Below the pieces are notes generated by a model that saw only the letters and a program-made list of their open reading frames with translations, was not told where the DNA came from and searched no databases. From CAG-1031 sp964391735 (GTDB taxonomy: Bacteria; Bacteroidota; Bacteroidia; Bacteroidales; Muribaculaceae), in NCBI GenBank assembly GCA_964391735.1, contig CAYMNF010000002.1, positions 21,646 to 85,645 of the forward strand: a stretch of DNA of 64,000 bases, read 5' to 3'. The stretch's first letter is position 1. Every line of letters starts with the position of its first letter. Both the position numbers and the translations under genes were made by a program. Shown in pieces: positions 27,241 through 36,158 of the stretch.

Positions 27241-28041
27241 TTATTCCTCACCCTCGTCATCAACGGGGTCAACGGTGTTGTGTTCGGTGAAACGCATAAA
27301 AGCATTGCGGCTGCCATTAAAGGTATTCAGGTCTACTGCTCCTGATACACCGTCAAGTCTGCCACGGTGGCTATGTTGCCACAGGTGCCACGGAATTGAG
27401 TCAGCCACCGGTGGGTCAGTAAATGAACAAATCCAAAGAGGGAGGGAGGCAAGAGAGGTCCCTGAGATGAACAGGTCATACCCCTGCTTGTTTGTGTAGA
27501 GCATTACCCGATGCCCGCGGCTCTCAAGATATTTAACCATCTCCGTCAGGCCGGCAATTACCTCATTGCGATTAAAGTTTGATGGATTTCCCCAACACTC
27601 CACATCTATAACTACCGGGAAATCAAGGTGACGACCGCGCACGGCGTTCAGAAAGTTCAGCGCCTGGAGGTCCCCCGGGGTATCAAACCTGAAGAAGTGG
27701 TAGGCACCCACTTTCAGGCCGCTTTTGGTGGCGTTGCGCATATTTTCAACAAACCGGCGGTCTTGATGAGTTGCTCCTTCCGAGGCTTTTAGCATAACGA
27801 AGCGAACCCCAGAAAGCTTTAGAGACTCAAAATCAACCTGCCCGTTGTGCGCCGACAGGTCTACCCCTCTGACGGGGTATTGAGCCGGGTCCGGGGTAAC
27901 GACATAGCTGCGCCCGAAAACGCCGAATTTCACGATAAGGCATGCAACAGCCACCAGCAATAATAAACAAAGAGACACCAGCCAACGACGCCATGACCAG
28001 CCCGCTGACACGTTCCCTTGCTTATTGCCGGTATCTGTCAT
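27241..28041 (-). CDS. Membrane-anchored GH25 lysozyme
   Basis: Family 25 muramidase, cutting beta-1,4 links of peptidoglycan. An N-terminal membrane segment (WLVSLCLLLLVAVACLIVKF) anchors it to the inner membrane with the catalytic domain in the periplasm. The domain starts GVDLSAHNG and carries VVIDVE, giving the Asp and Glu expected for catalysis, and AYHFFRFDTPG. 266 aa. Its ATG overlaps the sufS stop by 4 bp. Confidence 0.88.
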   Translation of the reverse strand: MTDTGNKQGNVSAGWSWRRWLVSLCLLLLVAVACLIVKFGVFGRSYVVTPDPAQYPVRGVDLSAHNGQVDFESLKLSGVRFVMLKASEGATHQDRRFVENMRNATKSGLKVGAYHFFRFDTPGDLQALNFLNAVRGRHLDFPVVIDVECWGNPSNFNRNEVIAGLTEMVKYLESRGHRVMLYTNKQGYDLFISGTSLASLPLWICSFTDPPVADSIPWHLWQHSHRGRLDGVSGAVDLNTFNGSRNAFMRFTEHNTVDPVDDEGEE

Positions 28042-29258
28042 TGCAACATATCTGCCGCCCGCCTCAGGGCTTTGATAAAGGTATCCACTTCAGCACGGGT
28101 GTTGTACGCAGCAAATGACGCTCGTACACATCCCTCAATCCCCAGTCTGTGCATTAGTGGTTCGGCACAGTGGTGCCCCGTTCGCACGGCCACCCCCTGT
28201 TTGTCCAACAGCATTCCCACATCATAATGATGAGCGCCGGTGAGGTTAAACGAAACAATTGCGCATTTGCTGGGAGCAGTACCATAAATCTCTATCCCGG
28301 GGAAATCTGCCAACTGCGACATACAGTAATCAAGAAGAGAGTGCTCATGTGCTGCAATTGACTCAATACCCTCATTTTCGAGCCAGTCGATTGCAACCCG
28401 CAATGCGGCAATGTCAATAAAGTCAGGGGTACCGGCCTCAAACTTAAACGGAATATCGGCAAAGGTTGTGCCACTGAAGCTCACGCGGTCAATCATTTCT
28501 CCCCCACCCTGATATGGGGGCATCTCCCTGAGCAGGGAGGCTTTTCCGTAAAGGACGCCAACACCTGAGGGGCCATACATCTTGTGCGAAGAGAAGGCAT
28601 AGAAATCCACACCCATGTCCCGAACATCAATCTTGAGATGCGGAGCACCCTGGGCTCCGTCAACAACCATTATCGCGCCGGCAGCGTGCACCTTGGTGGC
28701 TATCTCCTTAATAGGGTTTACCGTTCCAAGCACATTTGAGGCGTGGGCAATGGAAACAATCTTGACGTTTCCTTCATCAAGATACCTCAGGAGTTGGTCG
28801 AGACACAAGGTACCATCGGGGCTTATGTCCACTACCTTGATGGTGAAGCCGACTTTCTTCTGCAACAGTTGCCATGGCACTATATTGGCATGGTGCTCCA
28901 TCACCGAAAGGACAAGAACATCATTCGGGCCGAGCAGCATCCCGCCAAGACTTGATGCAACGAGGTTAAGGGCCTCAGTGGTTCCGCGTGTAAATATTAT
29001 CTCCTCATCAGCCTCGGCATTGACAAACCGGGCGGCGGTGTGGCGGGCACGTTCCTGCAACTCGGTAGCCTCTTGCGACAGGGTGTGTACGCCCCTATGC
29101 ACATTTGCTTTGTGGCTAATATATCCGTCAACAATAGCGTCAACCACGCACCGCGGGGTTTGGGAAGTCGCGGTGTTGTCAAGATACACAAGCGGCCTTT
29201 TGTTTACCTCGCGTTCAAGAATGGGGAACTCCTTGCGCAACTGGTCTACCGCTTGCAT
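28038..29258 (-). CDS. sufS: Cysteine desulfurase SufS
   Basis: PLP enzyme that takes sulfur from cysteine for Fe-S cluster assembly. The PLP lysine is Lys226 (SSHKMYGPSG) and the persulfide Cys is Cys364 (RTGHHCAEPLMHR), the group II pattern. HASNVLGTVNPI and VDGAQGAPHLKID are cofactor-pocket motifs. 406 aa. It overlaps the end of sufD by 13 bp and is followed by the GH25 gene. Confidence 0.96.
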   Translation of the reverse strand: MQAVDQLRKEFPILEREVNKRPLVYLDNTATSQTPRCVVDAIVDGYISHKANVHRGVHTLSQEATELQERARHTAARFVNAEADEEIIFTRGTTEALNLVASSLGGMLLGPNDVLVLSVMEHHANIVPWQLLQKKVGFTIKVVDISPDGTLCLDQLLRYLDEGNVKIVSIAHASNVLGTVNPIKEIATKVHAAGAIMVVDGAQGAPHLKIDVRDMGVDFYAFSSHKMYGPSGVGVLYGKASLLREMPPYQGGGEMIDRVSFSGTTFADIPFKFEAGTPDFIDIAALRVAIDWLENEGIESIAAHEHSLLDYCMSQLADFPGIEIYGTAPSKCAIVSFNLTGAHHYDVGMLLDKQGVAVRTGHHCAEPLMHRLGIEGCVRASFAAYNTRAEVDTFIKALRRAADMLQ

Positions 29259-30631
29259 GATTCACAAATTTTTTCGTTGCTGAAACGACGCTCAACCAAG
29301 TGATGCAAACGGGCCCGGACCTCAGGCAACCCCACGGTGTCAACAACATCGGTCATAAACGCCTGCATCAACATTCTGCGTGCCTCAGGTAACGGGATAC
29401 CGCGCGACTCCATATAGAACAGAGCCTTCTCATCAAGGCGACCTGTTGAGGCACCATGTGAGCACTTTACGTCGTCGTTATAAATCTCAAGGCTCGGTTT
29501 GGCATGCATACGTGCACCCTCACCGGCCAAGATATTTTTGTTTGATTGGAAGGCGTTGGTGTTCTTGGCGCCGTGAGCAACCAAAATCGAGCCCTCAAAG
29601 GCCCCTCGTGAGGCATCGTCCAGAACATACTTGTATAGCTGATCACTCTTACACTCCGGGGCCAGGTGTCTAACCGTGGTATCGTTGTCCACAAGCATTT
29701 CCCCGCTCAGGATAGCCATTCCGGCCATTTTCACCTCTGCTCCGGGCTCCACAAGGTCAATGCTGAAGTCGTTTCTCGTCTTCCCGGCGAGCAATGAAAC
29801 GCCTGTGATTCCAAGCAAACTACCTCCGGTCTGACGAGCGAAGAAGTTGTATCGACGGTGAGTTGTGGGAGCACTCTCCTCTATGTCATAAATCTCAACA
29901 TTGGCATGCACCCCGAGTGCAACCTCAACAACCTCAGATGCCAGGCAGCAGGGATGTCCCGGTGGTGTATGGTCGCAGAAAAGAATTTTGACCTCAGAGT
30001 CCTCCTCGGCTACCACAAGCACACGCCTGAACGCCGCTATCGGCATGCCGGGTGCAAACATATTAATTACCTGAAGGGGTTTGCTTACCTTTACACCCTT
30101 GGCGACATGCACATAAACCCCATCCCGGGCCAAGAGGGTGTTCAATGCCACTGCAGGGTCCTCAACGCCCGCCAGTGTGCCATACCATTGATCAACGCCC
30201 GGTAGGTGCTTGCGAGCTGCCTCGCTGAGTGACATAAAGGTTAGCCCCTCGGGTAAGCGACTCGCCAAATCCTCAGGCGCCGAGAAGGTGTCACCGTTAA
30301 CGGTTGCCACCAGCGTTGAAAGATTTGAGTTTGAACAGCGCAACCATTCACCCCTGTTCACGGGCAACGGCATATTTGTGACGTTTACGCCAAGGTCAGG
30401 AGCAAACAGGTCGGCGACTGAACTGACCTCATACCCCTCCTGACCCCTCTGGGGCAAACTCACATCCTCACGGGACAATGCCGCGAAAGCCTGACGGCGA
30501 CGTTCGTTCATCACGCCGGCGCTATTGGAATCAACAGCCTCGCGATTGGCCAGATACAGGTCAAGGTATTGCCTCAACGCCGGTTGCGTGGGCAAATTAT
30601 TCTCCGTCAACCTCTCGTTTGATGTCGTCAT
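29246..30631 (-). CDS. sufD: Fe-S cluster scaffold protein SufD
   Basis: Part of the SufBCD scaffold. The ATG at 30631 is taken as start (MTTSNERLTENN); it overlaps sufC by 35 bp, so the two are tightly coupled. The beta-helical core has GVYVHVAKGVKVSKPLQV, the C-terminal half HLAPECKSDQLYKYVLDD, GSILVAHGAKNTNAFQSN and KCSHGASTGRLDEKALFY, where the conserved His/Cys residues of the SufB-SufD interface lie. 461 aa. Confidence 0.94.
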   Translation of the reverse strand: MTTSNERLTENNLPTQPALRQYLDLYLANREAVDSNSAGVMNERRRQAFAALSREDVSLPQRGQEGYEVSSVADLFAPDLGVNVTNMPLPVNRGEWLRCSNSNLSTLVATVNGDTFSAPEDLASRLPEGLTFMSLSEAARKHLPGVDQWYGTLAGVEDPAVALNTLLARDGVYVHVAKGVKVSKPLQVINMFAPGMPIAAFRRVLVVAEEDSEVKILFCDHTPPGHPCCLASEVVEVALGVHANVEIYDIEESAPTTHRRYNFFARQTGGSLLGITGVSLLAGKTRNDFSIDLVEPGAEVKMAGMAILSGEMLVDNDTTVRHLAPECKSDQLYKYVLDDASRGAFEGSILVAHGAKNTNAFQSNKNILAGEGARMHAKPSLEIYNDDVKCSHGASTGRLDEKALFYMESRGIPLPEARRMLMQAFMTDVVDTVGLPEVRARLHHLVERRFSNEKICESCKR

Positions 30632-31364
30632 AACCTTTTTCTTCAAGTTCAAGCGCAAGTTCCGGGCCCCCGGACTTCACAATACGTCCCTTATACAGCA
30701 CGTGCACAAAATCAGGACGTATGTAGTCCAACAGGCGTTGATAGTGTGTAATTACGATGGTGGCATTATCATCGGTACGCAGCATGTTGACGCCCTCTGA
30801 GACGATGCGCAGCGCATCAATGTCCAAGCCGCTGTCGGTCTCGTCAAGTATTGCCAATTGGGGTTCAAGGACGGCCATCTGGAATATCTCATTACGCTTC
30901 TTTTCACCACCTGAGAATCCCTCATTTACCGAACGGCTGGCCAACTTGTTATCAAGTTTTACGATAGCGCGCTTTTGCCGCATCAGCTTAAGGAAGTCCC
31001 CGGCTGACAAAGCGGGTTCATTAAAATACTTACGTTTGGCATTGACGGCTGCACGCATAAAGTTGACCATCGAGACCCCGGGTATTTCAACCGGGTATTG
31101 GAATGAAAGGAACAGTCCCTCATGACTGCGGTCAGCGGCATCAAGGGCCAGAAGGTCTATGCCGTGGAAAGTTGCCGAGCCTCCCAAAACCGTGTAAGCC
31201 GGGTTCCCGGCCAACACTCCGCTGAGGGTTGACTTGCCCGAACCATTGGGGCCCATGATGGCATGGACCTCGCCGCGCCGGATAGTAAGGTCTATTCCCC
31301 TTAAAATCTCGCGCCCGGGAATCCCGGCACGCAAATCTTTAACTTCAAGTAATATATCGTTCAT
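30597..31364 (-). CDS. sufC: Fe-S assembly ATPase SufC
   Basis: Cytoplasmic ABC-type ATPase that drives the SufBCD scaffold. Walker A is GPNGSGKST, the signature SGGEKKRNE, Walker B LAILDETDSG, followed by the SufC-typical GLDIDALRIVSEGVN. 255 aa, normal length. It heads sufC-sufD-sufS-GH25. A weak -7 box (minus strand TAACCTTG, 31389-31382) lies 18 nt upstream. sufB, usually first in the operon, is not here. Confidence 0.96.
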   Translation of the reverse strand: MNDILLEVKDLRAGIPGREILRGIDLTIRRGEVHAIMGPNGSGKSTLSGVLAGNPAYTVLGGSATFHGIDLLALDAADRSHEGLFLSFQYPVEIPGVSMVNFMRAAVNAKRKYFNEPALSAGDFLKLMRQKRAIVKLDNKLASRSVNEGFSGGEKKRNEIFQMAVLEPQLAILDETDSGLDIDALRIVSEGVNMLRTDDNATIVITHYQRLLDYIRPDFVHVLYKGRIVKSGGPELALELEEKGYDDIKREVDGE

Positions 31365-31436
31365 CAGTTTTAGTTTCTTTACAAGGTTACAACGTTTTGA
31401 CCCGTGGTTTTGTCAATGGCGTGGCTGATTTTTTTC

Positions 31437-31736
31437 TTACACGTCATGTTCATAATCCACACAAGCCCTATCCTCTTTCCACGGGCCGACAATGGCGGCA
31501 GCAGCTACATGGGCCGGATGGTTGGCATATTCCTCAACCGATGCCATGTCAGGCAAAATAGCAGTTAGCACTATGTCCCAACTCTCTTGGGGATTTTGAT
31601 TTAACCCAACCTCAATTTCTCTGAGGCAAGGTATCTGTACCGGCAGGGTTTTTAAGGCCGCTGCAAATTCTGCAGAAATACGGGCACGCTCCTCAGGGGT
31701 ACCCCTCAGTTTGAACATTACGGTGTGCTTAACCAT
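31437..31736 (-). CDS. Dabb-family small protein
   Basis: A 99-aa ferredoxin-like-fold protein of the stress-responsive A/B barrel (Dabb) family. It opens VKHTVMFKLRG, with a central LREIEVGLNQNPQESWDIVLTAIL strand pair and a late EYANHPAHVAA stretch. Usually dimeric and cytoplasmic; its role here is unknown. It sits between sufC and a zinc-ribbon gene. Confidence 0.85.
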   Translation of the reverse strand: MVKHTVMFKLRGTPEERARISAEFAAALKTLPVQIPCLREIEVGLNQNPQESWDIVLTAILPDMASVEEYANHPAHVAAAAIVGPWKEDRACVDYEHDV

Positions 31737-31771
31737 TATCTTGGCTTTGGAAGATATTTCTAATTTTTGTA

Positions 31772-32545
31772 TTACAGATTGAGCTCCAAGGTATGATAAC
31801 TCCCCACATTTTTGTTGATGAAGTAACCGCTTTCAAAGTGGTTATCATCTGCTATGGAGATAGTGATATCCTCAAAGGGTTGGTTATCAGCCGGATTTAT
31901 ACTTGTCAGATTTATTGTGCGTGCGCCGTCACTCATCCCGTTCCATGAGCCGTTGAGTTTGAACCAGCTCGAGGGGTTGTCCCCGGCACGCCTGAGGGTT
32001 GACTCATAGGCATAGCGTCCCACGGCAGTGCCATTCGGGTGGAGAGCGACCATTATGCGTATCGGGTAAGTCTTCCCCTCATTCTCAACTGTTCCGGTGC
32101 AGACAATACGCGAGGGCTTGGCGGCAGGCTCAACGGGTCTCTCCACAGCCTCAGAACTCTCACGTACGGCACGTGCAATGTCGGATTGGGGCGGAGCATA
32201 ATTGCTGCGCACAGGCTCCGGGGAAATCGGCTCGGCTTCTTCCACCTCAACCTCCTCTTCAGCCGGCTTGGGATGTCCCCAAGGGCTGTCAATGTCGGCA
32301 TACCAAAACGCAAGTATCACCAACAGACCGGTGAGGCACACACCGATTATTGTCCACGGCACCCAACGCGCGCCCGAGCGGCGCGGCGGTGGAGTCATCA
32401 TCGGTCGGCCGGGGGGTGTAGGCCGGGGCTCCGGTTCTTGGCCGAGAGTAACCGGGGGTATATGCAGCGGCGACCCGCAGACCGGGCAAAAACGTGCGCG
32501 GTCTGAAATCTTTGTGCCGCAACGCGAACAATATATCATTGGCAT
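31772..32545 (-). CDS. Zinc-ribbon membrane protein
   Basis: A 257-aa protein. The start at 32545 (or 32539) sets the zinc ribbon YCSRCGTKISDRARFCPVCG at the N-terminus; the upstream frame lies beyond the promoter. A Pro-rich linker, one membrane helix (WTIIGVCLTGLLVILAFWYA), an acidic Glu/Val-rich stretch and a C-terminal beta domain (TYPIRIMVALHPNGTAVGRY) follow. The topology suggests a cytoplasmic ribbon and an outer sensing domain. Not a known family beyond the ribbon. Confidence 0.75.
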   Translation of the reverse strand: MPMIYCSRCGTKISDRARFCPVCGSPLHIPPVTLGQEPEPRPTPPGRPMMTPPPRRSGARWVPWTIIGVCLTGLLVILAFWYADIDSPWGHPKPAEEEVEVEEAEPISPEPVRSNYAPPQSDIARAVRESSEAVERPVEPAAKPSRIVCTGTVENEGKTYPIRIMVALHPNGTAVGRYAYESTLRRAGDNPSSWFKLNGSWNGMSDGARTINLTSINPADNQPFEDITISIADDNHFESGYFINKNVGSYHTLELNL

Positions 32546-32583
32546 CTTTACAGGCGTTGAAAGTGGATAGCACGTTCTACCTG

Positions 32584-32617
32584 CAAAGTTAACATTTTTT
32601 GTCGTTATTGCGACAAA
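32584..32617 (-). promoter_or_regulatory. Promoter of the zinc-ribbon gene
   Basis: Minus-strand TAACTTTG (32591-32584), with a TTTG at 32617-32614 (22-nt spacer); about 38 nt before the ATG at 32545. Confidence 0.6.
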
Positions 32618-32655
32618 AATCGGCATCCCATACGGTCAGGAGAATACTCTCGTAT

Positions 32656-33378
32656 TTACTGCAATACTTTCATGTTTTCAACAGCCAGATTTCCTGATGA
32701 ATGGATAAAATGTGATATGGAGTAAAGGCCCTCAGGGTTCTTGAGGTCCACTGTGGTAAATGTACCACGGGGATATTCTTCCCACCACTTCCCTCGCCCG
32801 GGTTTGGTGACCATAAAATTGAAAACCGCAATATTCCCCTTCTTTGATGGCAATCTGTGTAATAGAATCAGTTGCCTCTTCCCCGGGAGGAATTTAATAT
32901 TGGTGTAAACCGACTTTGTCGGCACATCCTCCCACCCGCTCTCATCCACGTAGCGATATCTCATGCCGAAAAGTCGCGCATATTCCTCGCTGTATACGCT
33001 TCCTGACTCGTCATATAGATATGTTTCTGCGGTAGGCCGCAAAGATTTTACCGGGTGATAATTAACGAATAGCAACCCACGGGCCGGATTGAAGAATAAT
33101 ATTGAATCCACCTCAATCTCCGGAAACTGCGCTATGTTCTTTGCCAGAAAACCCTCCAGTTTCGGGTAAACTGCTAATTGCTCACGCGTCTGAATCAGAG
33201 CGGTATCAGCAATCCACCATTCGCAGCCAAAGGCCAACTCTTGCCCGGCTGTGTTGACTGCATGCCCGCTGTAGCTGTCAACATGCCACTTCTGTGTGGA
33301 GAACATCGGTAGTCGCGGTGATGAACATGACGCGAGCCCCAGAGCTGCCGCAATGATTATCAGTGTGAAAGTTTTCAT
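32656..33378 (-). CDS. Hypothetical lipoprotein
   Basis: A 240-aa protein with lipobox GLASC (Cys18), not followed by an acidic stretch, so more likely a periplasm-facing lipoprotein. The body has a mixed beta pattern (FGCEWWIADTALIQTRE, LLFVNYHPVKSLRPTAETYLYD, GRGKWWEEYPRGTFTTVDL). Not recognised. A minus-strand TATTTTTG (33407-33400) lies 22 nt upstream, so it is probably its own transcript. Confidence 0.7.
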   Translation of the reverse strand: MKTFTLIIIAAALGLASCSSPRLPMFSTQKWHVDSYSGHAVNTAGQELAFGCEWWIADTALIQTREQLAVYPKLEGFLAKNIAQFPEIEVDSILFFNPARGLLFVNYHPVKSLRPTAETYLYDESGSVYSEEYARLFGMRYRYVDESGWEDVPTKSVYTNIKFLPGKRQLILLHRLPSKKGNIAVFNFMVTKPGRGKWWEEYPRGTFTTVDLKNPEGLYSISHFIHSSGNLAVENMKVLQ

Positions 33379-33519
33379 AATTCAGGGATTATCTTCCGGC
33401 AAAAATATAGTTTTCTGCACTAATCCCTCTCAACAAATGTTGAGACATGCACAACTATGCAGGGGACACAGCATTCCGGCCGTGTCCCCTGCATAATGGG
33501 TTTAACTCAACAACGATGG

Positions 33520-33951
33520 TTAGCGCAGACGGTTGCTGTCACGCAACAGTTTACGGTCGGCACGGATGCCGAATATAGCTAAGATCTGGAACAACAGTGC
33601 TCCACATATAAAGGCATCTGACCAGTTCCAGCGCAAAACGCCGTTGTTGGTAAAGTCACAAAGCACGTATACGGTGACACCGATGGTGACAAGGGTCATC
33701 ATGACCTCAAGCCAGACAAGCGAGATTTGGTAGCCCGGGCGACGGAAACTGCAAACAGCCATGGCTCCCAAAATAATTGCTATGCCCAATGGCACGATTA
33801 TTCCAAGGAAATCGTATGATTTTAGGGGACCTGAAACCAACTCGCCCTGATCAAATACATCGTCAAGCCATCCAAAAGGCAATACCAAAAAGGCCACAAG
33901 GCATCCTAAGGCCAAAATCAACCATACAGTCTGAATTCTTTGAAGTTGCAT
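33520..33951 (-). CDS. DUF4293 membrane protein
   Basis: A 143-aa, four-helix membrane protein. It begins MQLQRIQTVWLILALGCL and ends FGIRADRKLLRDSNRLR, the pattern of the Bacteroidetes-specific DUF4293 family. Function unknown. It lies downstream of dnaG on the same strand, with about 80 bp between. Confidence 0.8.
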   Translation of the reverse strand: MQLQRIQTVWLILALGCLVAFLVLPFGWLDDVFDQGELVSGPLKSYDFLGIIVPLGIAIILGAMAVCSFRRPGYQISLVWLEVMMTLVTIGVTVYVLCDFTNNGVLRWNWSDAFICGALLFQILAIFGIRADRKLLRDSNRLR

Positions 33952-34032
33952 ATCTTATACTTGTTTAATGGTTTTTATGACTTTATAACAATACTGGCCC
34001 ACTTTCTGTTTATTCCAAAGGCAAGATAATGT

Positions 34033-36099
34033 TTAACGGCGGCGAATTCGTGGTGACTTAACCAAGCTGAAAGGCTGAAGCACACGGTCCCCGATCCAGG
34101 GCGAGAACTCCTTTTTTGTGTTCATCAGGGACTGAATCTCCTCCATCAGCGCAATGATATGTTCGGCTCCCCTATCCTGTTCGACGGTAAGTCTCCTCTT
34201 CAAATCATCAATTTGCAGTTGAAGAACAGCATCTTTCACCTCGCACAGCGCACGCTCCACCAGGGCACGACACCGCTCTCGCTCGGTCTCGACATGTACA
34301 TACTTGGTGTGTATCTTGCTGAGCTGATACTTCTCGCTGACCAGTGCGGTTGAGAGGTTACGAATGGTGTCATCATCCTCATTCATCAACAGGCGGCTNN
34401 NNNNNNNNNNNNNNNNNNNNNNNNNNNNNNNNNNNNNNNNNNNNNNNNNNNNNNNNNNNNNNNNNNNNNNNNNNNNNNNNNNNNNNNNNNNNNNNNNNTG
34501 AATATCGGGATTTATAAATTGCAAATCATCATCAGCCAGCGCCTCGGCAATATACTCTATCACCGACATCTCCCCGGCCGGAGTGCCGCTTTCATCCATC
34601 AGCTCGCACATGGTCACCATGCCATACCGCACGGCATAACGCAGCAGTTGCAACTCAAACGGCCGCAGGCGCTTCGCCCTGTCATCCTGCGGGGGTTGGG
34701 CCTCTTTTCCGTCCTCAGCCTCGGCCTCCTCCAGCTTGCGCCTTTCTGCCTCAATTTGTTTGCGGCGCGCCTCGTCAACCTGGGCATTGCTGCGCACAAC
34801 CTTTACGCGGGCGCGCACAACCTGCTCGGGGACACCAAGTTGCTGGGACAAGGTCTCGCAATAGAGTGAGCGCGTAACATCGTCCCCAATCAACGCAACG
34901 GTGGCGATTATCTCATTTATCACCCCGGCGCGGGCGGTAGGGTCATCGGGCCGCACTCCCTGCATCAGGATTTTGCTCTTGAAGGTGATGAAGTCTACGC
35001 GGTTACGGGCCATGTATTCACTCACCTCATCTGATGTGTGGGTACGGGCAAAAGAATCTGGATCCTCACCGGGAGGGAATTGAAGCACATGGACCGTCAT
35101 CCCGCTGCTTAACAGCATATCAATACCGCGCAACGAGGCCTTGATGCCAGCCGCATCGGTGTCGTACACCACGGTTACATTGCGTGTCAGTCGCCGCAAT
35201 TGCTCAATCTGTTGAGTGGTGAGGGCCGTCCCCGACGATGCTACCACATTTTCAACGCCGGACTGGTGCAGGGAGATAACATCAAGATACCCCTCAACCA
35301 GGATTACGCTGTCCTCACGGCGAATGGCGGCACGGGACTGGTAGAGGCCGTACAGCTCTCGCCGTTTGCTGTATATCTCGCTCTCGGGTGAGTTAATGTA
35401 TTTGGCTATCTCCTTGTTGGCATCAGAAAGTCGTCTACCACCAAAGGCTACCACACGGCCTGATACCGAGAAAACCGGAAAGATTACACGTCCGCGAAAA
35501 CGGTCATACTCTTTTCCCTGCTGGCTTTTTCCTACAAGACCGACTTCAATAAAATTTTCAATCGGATACCCCTTTTTGCGGGCGTGGTTGATTAGGTCAT
35601 CAAAGCTGTCGAGGCTGTATCCCAGATGAAACCGCTTTATCATTTGCGGGGTAACGCCGCGTTCACGCAGATAGGACAAACCAATGTTGCGGCCCTCATC
35701 AGTCCCCTGCAGGCGCTCCTCAAAATGCTCGAGGGCAAACTCGTTAGCCGCCATAAGGGCCTGCCGGCGGTTTTCAGCCTCAACCTCCTGTGAGGTCATT
35801 TCCCGCTCAGGAACCTCAATATTGTATTTTTTTGCAAGGTGAAGCAGTGCCTCGGTAAAGGTCATGTGCTCCAGTTCCATGATGAAGTTTACCGGCGAGC
35901 CACCCTTGCCACACCCGAAGCAGTGACATATACCACGTGAGGGACTCACCGAGAAGGAAGGTGTCCGCTCATTGTGGAACGGGCATAACCCTATAAGGTT
36001 TTGCCCCCTACGCTTCAACGACACATAGTCTGACACCACCTCGACAATGTCGGCGGCATCAATAATGCGTTGGCGGGTCTCTCGGTCAATCTTCCTCAT
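34033..36099 (-). CDS. dnaG: DNA primase DnaG (interrupted by an assembly gap)
   Basis: Makes RNA primers at the replication fork. The N-terminal CHC2 zinc finger is LCPFHNERTPSFS...CHCFGCGKGG. The core contains VAFGGRRLSDANKEIAKYI and the Toprim motif ILVEGYLDVISLHQ; VVYDTDAAGIKAS supplies further metal-binding acids. The C-terminal helicase-binding part is interrupted by 100 N (34399-34498). The frame agrees on both sides, and the length with the Ns (688 codons) is near the family norm, so little may be missing. Confidence 0.93.
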   Translation of the reverse strand: MRKIDRETRQRIIDAADIVEVVSDYVSLKRRGQNLIGLCPFHNERTPSFSVSPSRGICHCFGCGKGGSPVNFIMELEHMTFTEALLHLAKKYNIEVPEREMTSQEVEAENRRQALMAANEFALEHFEERLQGTDEGRNIGLSYLRERGVTPQMIKRFHLGYSLDSFDDLINHARKKGYPIENFIEVGLVGKSQQGKEYDRFRGRVIFPVFSVSGRVVAFGGRRLSDANKEIAKYINSPESEIYSKRRELYGLYQSRAAIRREDSVILVEGYLDVISLHQSGVENVVASSGTALTTQQIEQLRRLTRNVTVVYDTDAAGIKASLRGIDMLLSSGMTVHVLQFPPGEDPDSFARTHTSDEVSEYMARNRVDFITFKSKILMQGVRPDDPTARAGVINEIIATVALIGDDVTRSLYCETLSQQLGVPEQVVRARVKVVRSNAQVDEARRKQIEAERRKLEEAEAEDGKEAQPPQDDRAKRLRPFELQLLRYAVRYGMVTMCELMDESGTPAGEMSVIEYIAEALADDDLQFINPDIXXXXXXXXXXXXXXXXXXXXXXXXXXXXXXXXXXSRLLMNEDDDTIRNLSTALVSEKYQLSKIHTKYVHVETERERCRALVERALCEVKDAVLQLQIDDLKRRLTVEQDRGAEHIIALMEEIQSLMNTKKEFSPWIGDRVLQPFSLVKSPRIRRR
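34399..34498. other. Assembly gap of 100 N in dnaG
   Basis: Exactly 100 N, the usual filler for a gap of unknown size. Unlike the gap at 13848 it is not in an evident repeat. Confidence 0.95.
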
Positions 36100-36116
36100 C
36101 TGCGGTCTTTGAATTG

Positions 36117-36124
36117 CAAAATTA
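36117..36124 (-). promoter_or_regulatory. -7 element of dnaG
   Basis: Minus-strand TAATTTTG (36124-36117), 18 nt before the dnaG ATG. No well-spaced -33 box was found. Confidence 0.55.
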
Positions 36125-36145
36125 CGAAATTTCCCTCAAAATGAC

Positions 36146-36153
36146 TACCTTTG
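36146..36153 (+). promoter_or_regulatory. -7 element of DUF3822 gene
   Basis: TACCTTTG, followed 5 nt later by the ATG at 36159. This fixes the start and implies a leaderless transcript. Confidence 0.65.
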
Positions 36154-36158
36154 CACAC

